Below, piece by piece: positions 57,174-64,000 of a stretch of DNA of 64,000 nucleotides. Origin of the DNA: Lutraria lutraria (Eukaryota > Mollusca > Bivalvia > Venerida > Mactridae); assembly GCA_964023205.1 (NCBI GenBank), contig OZ026833.1:34202366-34266365 (forward strand), given 5' to 3'. Made by a program: the position numbers and the translations under genes. The notes under the pieces were generated by a model. That model ran no database searches. It saw only the letters and a program-made list of their open reading frames with translations, and was not told where the DNA came from. The first letter of the stretch is position 1; each line of letters opens with the position of its first letter.

Positions 57174-57784
57174 ATACAATTTCATATTTGATTTAAGTTG
57201 AAAGGGCCACACTGTATGTAGTACCGGTATAAATTAACAGGAAAACACTGAAAAACAACTAAGAACAATTATAAACATTAACTTCACAAAAATCTAAAAT
57301 TTATAATCAAAATCCAAAATAGATTACAAAATATAAATTATAACTTAAAAAGTTATTCTGAAACTTTAATGTTCAACCATGTTATTTACGTTGATACGAG
57401 GGATGATCCAAAATAAACAGGACTATCGCTCTCTTGGCAAAACCTATGGTTCAATTGTTAATAAATAAATATATTTACCTGTCTGTTGCAAATATCCAAT
57501 TAAACATAAGAGCACTGTCAACTCTATTGTTAATATTGTCACTTCAATTTTCGCCATCGTGTTGCTTGCGAAATTTCGAAGACATAACTAAAATATTTTT
57601 CCAATGCGGAAGTAAACTATTTTAATCATGCTGATCATTTAAACTTGTACGTCGTCCGCCTGTTATATTTACAGCTTGGGTAACGATCCGTAAATTGTAT
57701 ACAATGGCATAAAATATCTTTTTAAGGTCGACGTTTTTGTGGGCGATATATAGCTATAGATACTTTTTTAATCTGTAAATTAAC
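57174..57784. other. Intergenic DNA next to the YR element
   Basis: AT-rich sequence. Starting ATACAATTTCATATTTG it is the flank of the insertion. No gene or clear repeat seen. Confidence 0.4.
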
Positions 57785-58950
57785 TTTTGCATGTTTCAAG
57801 TTCAAGTTTATTTCATTCACTCAGCATATATATACATATGAAATGAGTGTACAGTATGAATTTAACATATATAATAGTAAACCAGGTTGTACATGTATGT
57901 AAAACTATAAGAAATTAAATACAGTGAGAATACATAAGATTTACATCGGAACACTTAATAAAATAAATAAAAGTTATGTTGAATAATATTTAGTCAGGTG
58001 GGTTTTTTGTATGCTCAAGAATTTTGCTAATACATTTACCCAATTTTACGATATTGTTATTCTTTTCTGTGTTCATAATATTTTGGAAAGTGTAGATATT
58101 TGGATTAAAACAAAGTTTAGGATGCAGAATAGTTTTCCTATCTTCTATGAAGTAACAGCACTTAAATAAATAATGAAATTCATCGCCTATTTCGTTTTTA
58201 CGACACAAATTGCATTTTCGCATAGAAAATTCTTGTTTAAACCAACGACCCTTTTCAATAGGTAGGTGATTATTACACATTCTAAAGTTTATAACTGATC
58301 TCAACAATTTACCATCTAAAACATCTAAATACTTTTAAAAGCCATGTTCTTTTTTTATAAATACGGTAATTAAAACACTTGTTTGAAACACTGAATTCTG
58401 ATTGCCATTTTTGTAAAAACTGTATAGAGGGAATATTTTCAATAGTTGTTTGCAACGTTTTCTTCAAACCGTTATAAAAATGATTTTGCCAAATATATTG
58501 TAGACCACATTCATCAAAAATAGACTTAATAAAATTTAACCATATAAACTTATGATTGTTTTGGATAAAGTCTTTGAAAATAACTTTGTATACAACAGAA
58601 GACAGTTTACAATTATTTGATATCATTTCAAACCAAAAACCGACAGCTATTTTCTTAATTCCAATTGATAACGGTACTCGGCCTAAATCTCCATATAACA
58701 TAACATTTGGAGTACTAGTTTTAACATGTAAAATCCGTTTTAATCAATCCGTATGCACTTTTTCTATTGCTGACAAATCTCCAAAACCCCAAATTTCACT
58801 ACCATATGTAAGAATAGGGACAATTGTATTATCAAAAAGTTTCAATTGACATTTGATGTTGTGGTCTAAATTTCTAATTTTTTGATGAAGTCCAAAACAA
58901 TGCCTTTCTCGCTTGTTCGATAACATGTTTTTTCATTGATGAAAATTTCC
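57785..58950 (-). pseudogene. 5'-truncated LINE fragment, end of ORF2 and 3' UTR
   Basis: Minus-strand frames read MKKHVIEQARKALFW, then CQLKLFDNTIVPILTYGSE and IWGFGDLSAIEKVHTD, then stop, then RILHVKTSTPNVMLYGDLGR and, after a frame change near 58,308, NFRMCNNHLPIEKGRWF and CNLCRKNEIGDEFHYLF. These align with HTVLPILTYGTEIFGFENL and FLYGELGRYPITI in the LINE at 3.8-8.9 kb, showing the same family group but clear divergence. A TGA (58,746-58,744) replaces a Phe codon. Only the part downstream of the RT active site remains, as expected from incomplete target-primed reverse transcription. The 3' end near 57,785 reads AATAAACTTGAACTTGAA. Confidence 0.8.
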
Positions 58951-59251
58951 TGTTTTTATGACTACTTTAAGAGTTTAGTCATGTATTTAGGTTAAATAAT
59001 ATCTAGCTAAATACGGGACAGATACTATTTTGTTAGACTAGTATGTTTAATAAAGGTTTTACATACAAGTATATTTTAGTAATTATATACTTTTGGCGAT
59101 GTTAACCATACATGTAAAGGGAATAAAATAATTTCAAGCGCGGGCGCAGACAATTTATCATTCATTGTATACAATTGATAAGCAGAAGTACGAAAGGACG
59201 GGCGACATACTTCATACGACAGTGTGAGACTTGAACGATTTGTAAAAAGAT

Positions 59252-59430
59252 ATACAGTCAAACCTGTATTAGCAGCCATTTCCGAAAAAAAGTCACCTTG
59301 TGAATAAATGCGATTCTTAAAAAAGCATCAATGATCAATAACACAAAATGGCCTCTGAACAAAAGCCAACTATCCATAACGGTCACGTTACGTCTATTCC
59401 AATGATGACCTTTGACCACAGGTTTAACAA
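59252..59430. repeat. Possible short MITE with TACAGTCAAACC ends
   Basis: The left end is TACAGTCAAACCTGTATTAG. Near 59,420 the + strand reads CCACAGGTTTAACAATACAG, whose complement is a diverged version of the left end. Length is ~180 bp, with no coding capacity. Confidence 0.4.
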
Positions 59431-60107
59431 TACAGTGCAGTGAAACCTCACTTACCGCCTCATTAATACGACCTTAAATTTTCGGGCCGGTTTTCAATAT
59501 TTAATATAAATAGAATTGTTTATATCAATACATTTAAGACTTTACAGTCCATGAGAACTTTAAACATAATTATGGTAATATTGTTATTGATATTCATCAA
59601 AAGTTGTCTTTTGCAGATATAACACATTTAAACATACGGTCAATAACAACAATGATAATGAATAAATAGTACGTGAAAAATATTTCGGTAACATTAGGAC
59701 ATTTGATTTGGCCTGAAGATGGTCCTAACGTAGCGGTTTGCCTGCATGTAATATGAAAGTGACAACGAAATACTTCAACATATTCCGGACACTGGAATGA
59801 GACTTAAGTGGTACACCGATATTACAAGCCACTTGGACCGTACGAATCGCACTTAAAGTCGTAACGAGATTCAGGTGTATGATAAAAGTGATGTCAAGGA
59901 AACTAATTCATATCAGATAACAATTTATATACATATCTAGAGTACGTAGCTTTGTCATAAAATATTTTTAATGTATGCTTTAGGTGCATACAACAGTTAG
60001 TAATATAATGCCTACCGGTCTACTGTAAACTATTATAATCTGAATATAATCTGAATATTAGTGTATGAAGTTTGTGTTTGTTGGGTGAAGTTCCTTTGAT
60101 TGTTTGT

Positions 60108-60347
60108 TTGTTTTAGTTTTAAACCCCTTTTCAACAGCCAGAGCCATATTCCGGCAGACAGTTCACCTAACCATCTTTCCTGGAAAGAACAAGTACTAGA
60201 CTTCCATCATCCGTAAGCAGCTGCCTTTTTTCTCACATTAAGAGACATAGTCGGTAGCTGGGCTTGAACCCACGACCCTCAGTGAGAGGTTAGGATAATT
60301 TGAAGTCAGCGACCTTAACCACATTACCAGGATGTCAGATCTGGGTG
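60108..60347 (-). repeat. SINE copy, most complete in the window
   Basis: On the minus strand the head reads CTGGTAATGTGGTTAAGGTC (A box) and GTCGTGGGTTCAAGCCCAGC (B box), then the body with AGTACTTGTTCTTTCC and GGTGAACTGTCTGCCGG, and the tail CTGTTGAAAAGGGGTTTAAA. At ~240 bp with this block order it is a tRNA-derived SINE of the sort widespread in bivalves; the subfamily is not determined. Confidence 0.8.
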
Positions 60348-61623
60348 ATGTTCTATGTATTAGGTTATCGATGGAGATCATTTCATACAGCCGTGTCCTT
60401 CAAAGCAACCTTTACCTCGACATACCATGACTGCTGAAGACTTTCTAATAGTTGTGTATAATGGAGAGGGTATGCGTGAGACATTCGATCTCATATTGTT
60501 TCACATCAGTGTCTTGATTAACTTCTAATTAACACCCATATATATATAACGTCTTCTCGTACGACAACCTTTGTTATACCGACTGTACCATGTAGATAAT
60601 TTCTTCAACTACTTTACAGGCTTCGAAATTACAAAATGAACTCGGAATGGGTTCAACATCCTAAATCTCTGGTGAAGGTTCTCATGTCGAACATGTATGA
60701 GCTATACCAACTGAACTACCGTGAAGCTTCAGTTTTTTTTTATTTTAACAAAATGCTGCATGTAAACTTTTACAATATTTTGTCGACATTCAATTATTTA
60801 TTCATACAAATTCGCATTTAGAATACACTTAAACGGGTGTACTTTTTCATCATATGAATTGTAAAGCATTTGTAAGTATGAATAAAGTACATATTGAAGA
60901 TTAGGTGAGTGAAAATGGTAATACGAGTTTAGACTGCATTATAGAGCACGTCATATGACACATCTTAGTGAAATACATGATAATTTATTCTACAGTCTGC
61001 ATCTAAATAAAGTTAATTTAAACAGTTTGTATATCTTTTTGCGCATTCAGCAAACATGTGTGTAGTTTTTGGATACAGTTATTTCTCAAATATGGCGTTC
61101 CTTTGTTCTACATTACAATATGTCAACACGGAACAGTTTATAACCGACAGCGTCCACTATTTATGAATTACTATGGATATTTTGAAAATCACAACGCGGG
61201 AAACCCGTGTTCTGGATATCGTTTCAATTACAATTTATCAATCAAGTATAATTGATAGTTTTGAAACGCTTGACTAATTATTGTAAACTTCATTATCAAA
61301 AGCAGTGTTTCAAGCTCAATATATTAAAAGTCTTAAACTTTTCAAATTGGAAAATATAAAATATCCTGTAGTGTTACGCGCCACATGCACGAGATACAAT
61401 ATTTTACATAATTATTTTGCATATTTGGTGATAGTTTTCTGCTTATATCAGTTACATACGCTGTGTATAATCTATGACAAAACGCAAACACATTCTTTGC
61501 CAAGTCGGCATGTATTTAGTTTATAAATCGTGTAGTGTATTGATCAAGCCGCTATTTACAGTATTATTAGCACACAGTTTTATTTTTGCCTTTTACAAGT
61601 CATAATTGTAGGTTTGTTTATTT

Positions 61624-61752
61624 GTTTCATCGGGTTTTACGCCATTTTCAACATTATTTCAGTCATATCGTGGCGGACAGTTATCCTAACCAGCTTTCCT
61701 AGACTTCATTTCGGCCTTAACCAGTACTAACCACATTCTATGCGTAAGCTTC
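61624..61752 (-). repeat. SINE copy, tail and body only
   Basis: GTTTTACGCCATTTTCAACA, GTCATATCGTGGCGGACAGT and CAGTACTAACCACATTCTAT follow the order of the SINE at 60.1 kb. The tRNA-like head is missing. Confidence 0.65.
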
Positions 61753-64000
61753 CATAATTATAGGAATGTACATGGTGCAATGTTTTTTATAAAATAACGG
61801 TACATTTGTATTTGGTTTGCAAATAGTGTTATGTTTCGCGGAATATTTTAGGCATGACCTATAATTGGTAGGGGTTATTAACTTTCAGAAATGTCCAAGT
61901 CGAGATATAATGAGAATATTAAGAGAAATAGACATCTGTGTTTGCCCGTGCTTCGAGTGTGTGCGTGCATACGTTTGCGTGTCTCATCGAGTTCTCAAAA
62001 CTTATTTTCAGGTTAAATTGACATCCAAATTCTGTGGATAGGCACGTAGTTTCTATATGATACGTACGTCGAATAACTGCACATTGTTTTTTTACTTTTT
62101 CAGTTTCAAAAATATTAAACTACATGTATACAATAATCGGAGTGAAAACAAGGTTCTTTTATGGGCATGCTTGCTTTGTAATAATCTTTTACTAGTCTTA
62201 AAGTATTGTTCAATTAACACTTATTTAATATTTAAAATTATTATACCAAGAACAAAGAACTACTGTGATGACTTTCAATGTCATTCATTGATACATATGA
62301 ATATAAAGTTACAATATTTAGTCTATAGGAATCTATTGCGGTTACTTAGATTGTATTAATTGAAGTACATGATTGTTCACTCGATTCGATACTATATACC
62401 CCTCTAAATGAATGTCTAGTAATTAAGCAGCAGTTTAATACTTTTAACCAACTGACGTTCTGTACCAAAAACATTGTTGTCTATGTCATGTACGGATGTT
62501 TAAAACTAGAACACATTGCTTCGATTGGTATTTTCACATTGAATTCGACTTAACTGCAATTTTAGGCAAATCATAATTTTTGTCAAGTGTAGATATTAAT
62601 GTTTACTATTGTCTTCCGAATCTCGGTTAAATGATCATGTAATACTTAAAGTCACATTATCTCTTTTTAAAATTGGTATTATTTTCAATGTGCAAAAGAC
62701 CTTGCAAGGTTGTGACACTAAATTGTTTCCAAAATGGTAAAGAGGGGATCTGATCTCATTTGGCTGTTCTTTTCCTTGAGAAATCATTAACAGGAAACAA
62801 TATTTAGTATTTTGTACGGAGGACCCTTCATAAAGTATCGGAAAAGCGTGCCTATTGGTGACGTCACACGTGCTGAACTTAATTTTCATACATTTTGCAA
62901 TGTCTTGAAATTTTGCGTATTACGTATCATTTCATTGGTTATCAGATTTACGGTAATCTCCATTTCGCTGGCGAAGCGTCATTTCGTAAACAATTTAGCT
63001 TGAATTGTAAAATTACCATCAAATATGTTTTGGTATCGGTAGAGTTATAGTCGTGCTTTAAATACGTCATTCTGTTTTGTATGGACAATTTTACAATTCC
63101 GTGCATGTACCACAAATTTGCGATTATCAAAGGATGGCAATACACCTCCCCCGAAGCTATTTATAGCTTGAAAAGCCTGTCCATGTTACTTCTCTCATTA
63201 TTGATTATTTATGTCATTCTTGTCAAAATTCTTATTGAGCGCATTACTTCAAATGGAGCGTGTTCATACATCTAGTATAGACTAATACCGCGCACGATGT
63301 TAAAATAATATAGAATTGCCCTAAGTAATTAAGGAATTCCAATAATGTTTTAACGTTTTGGAATTCTCAAAATGCACAGTAGATTCCAGAATTGTCCATG
63401 CCCGTGTTAAGGATACCGACAATTTGACAGTAAAATTAAACGTTTATTCACTACAATTTGCCCAATACAAATTTAGGACCCAAAACTTAGACTAAAAAAA
63501 GTATAAACATCATTTAGGAAATACAATTTATTACGTACATGAAAATCAAAAGCAGTCTTACAAAATGATATTGTTAGATCTTGCCCGTTTGAAATAACAA
63601 GTTTGGGACAAACAAGCGTTTCCCTGTGTCAGATGCATTCATATAATCTTCAGCAAAAAGGTGCATATAGGGAAAGTAATTCCGAAACATGGTTACTTAA
63701 AACACACGTTAACCAAGTTCTTCATACACTACAAATAGTACAATGAATACCACATGGGGTATTTTATGGGGGTGGGTCTCATCAAGGGCTGGGAATAAGA
63801 GGAACGAGTTAATTACAGGAATGTAATTGTGGGTGCTATACTGAGACTTCCTGTTTTGAGATTTTTTCTAAAGTCGGTACAAGTATACTTTTCAGATGTA
63901 GTGGTTTGCTGAAACACCCTTTTATCTGACAATGTGTTAAAATTGTGAGTAAGTAATGCAACTAATAGCGGAATAATATATAATTGTAGTTCACCATTTC

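Larger units (their letters stand above)
58951..64000. other. Intergenic region with SINE copies and small repeats
   Basis: No gene is supported; every open frame here is under 105 codons and none shows a domain. A TACAGTCAAACC repeat lies at 59,252-59,430. SINE copies are annotated separately at 60.1 and 61.6 kb. Around 63,350-63,420 the GAATTC/CCAGAATT blocks recall the first lines of the window. Confidence 0.5.

Overview
The window is animal nuclear DNA, most likely from a bivalve mollusc. It is AT-rich, with long introns bounded by GT-AG sites. It carries several copies of a tRNA-headed SINE of the kind common in bivalves, many decayed transposons, and a receptor tyrosine phosphatase gene of the EGF/fucolectin type that I know mainly from molluscs. 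Species assignment is inference.

Host gene: one gene can be followed with confidence, on the minus strand from about 41.4 kb down to a stop codon at 17,099. I could place 33 coding exons, all with mutually compatible phases, giving about 1,430 residues without the missing first exon. The order is EGF-like, two fucolectin/discoidin-type (FTP) modules, eight more EGF-like repeats, one transmembrane helix, a juxtamembrane segment, an apparently active phosphatase domain D1 and a catalytically degenerate D2. Its introns hold a Tc1/mariner relic and a MITE-like inverted repeat.

Mobile DNA: (1) 3.8-8.9 kb, a broken two-ORF non-LTR retrotransposon (minus strand). (2) 9,327-13,339, a long-TIR DNA transposon inserted into a SINE, itself holding a decayed jockey-like reverse transcriptase. 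(3) 44,212-47,070, a 2.86-kb element with ~556-bp inverted repeats, CACTG termini and a 5-bp TTGAA duplication. (4) 47.3-48.3 kb, a second inverted-repeat element. (5) 50,349-57,173, an apparently intact tyrosine-recombinase retrotransposon of the Ngaro/PAT split-direct-repeat plan (A1-ORFs-B1-A2-B2 on the minus strand) with an SGNH hydrolase, gag, RT-RNase H and tyrosine recombinase. (6) 57.8-58.95 kb, a 5'-truncated relative of element 1.

The most interesting system is element 5. All four ORFs are open. A 9-bp core, TATATTTAT, sits at both outer ends and exactly at the B1/A2 junction. Between the hydrolase and gag ORFs lies an array of short stem-loops with a constant loop and covarying stems, and a second, unrelated triplicated stem-loop follows the recombinase gene. 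The rest of the window is repeat-rich intergenic DNA.
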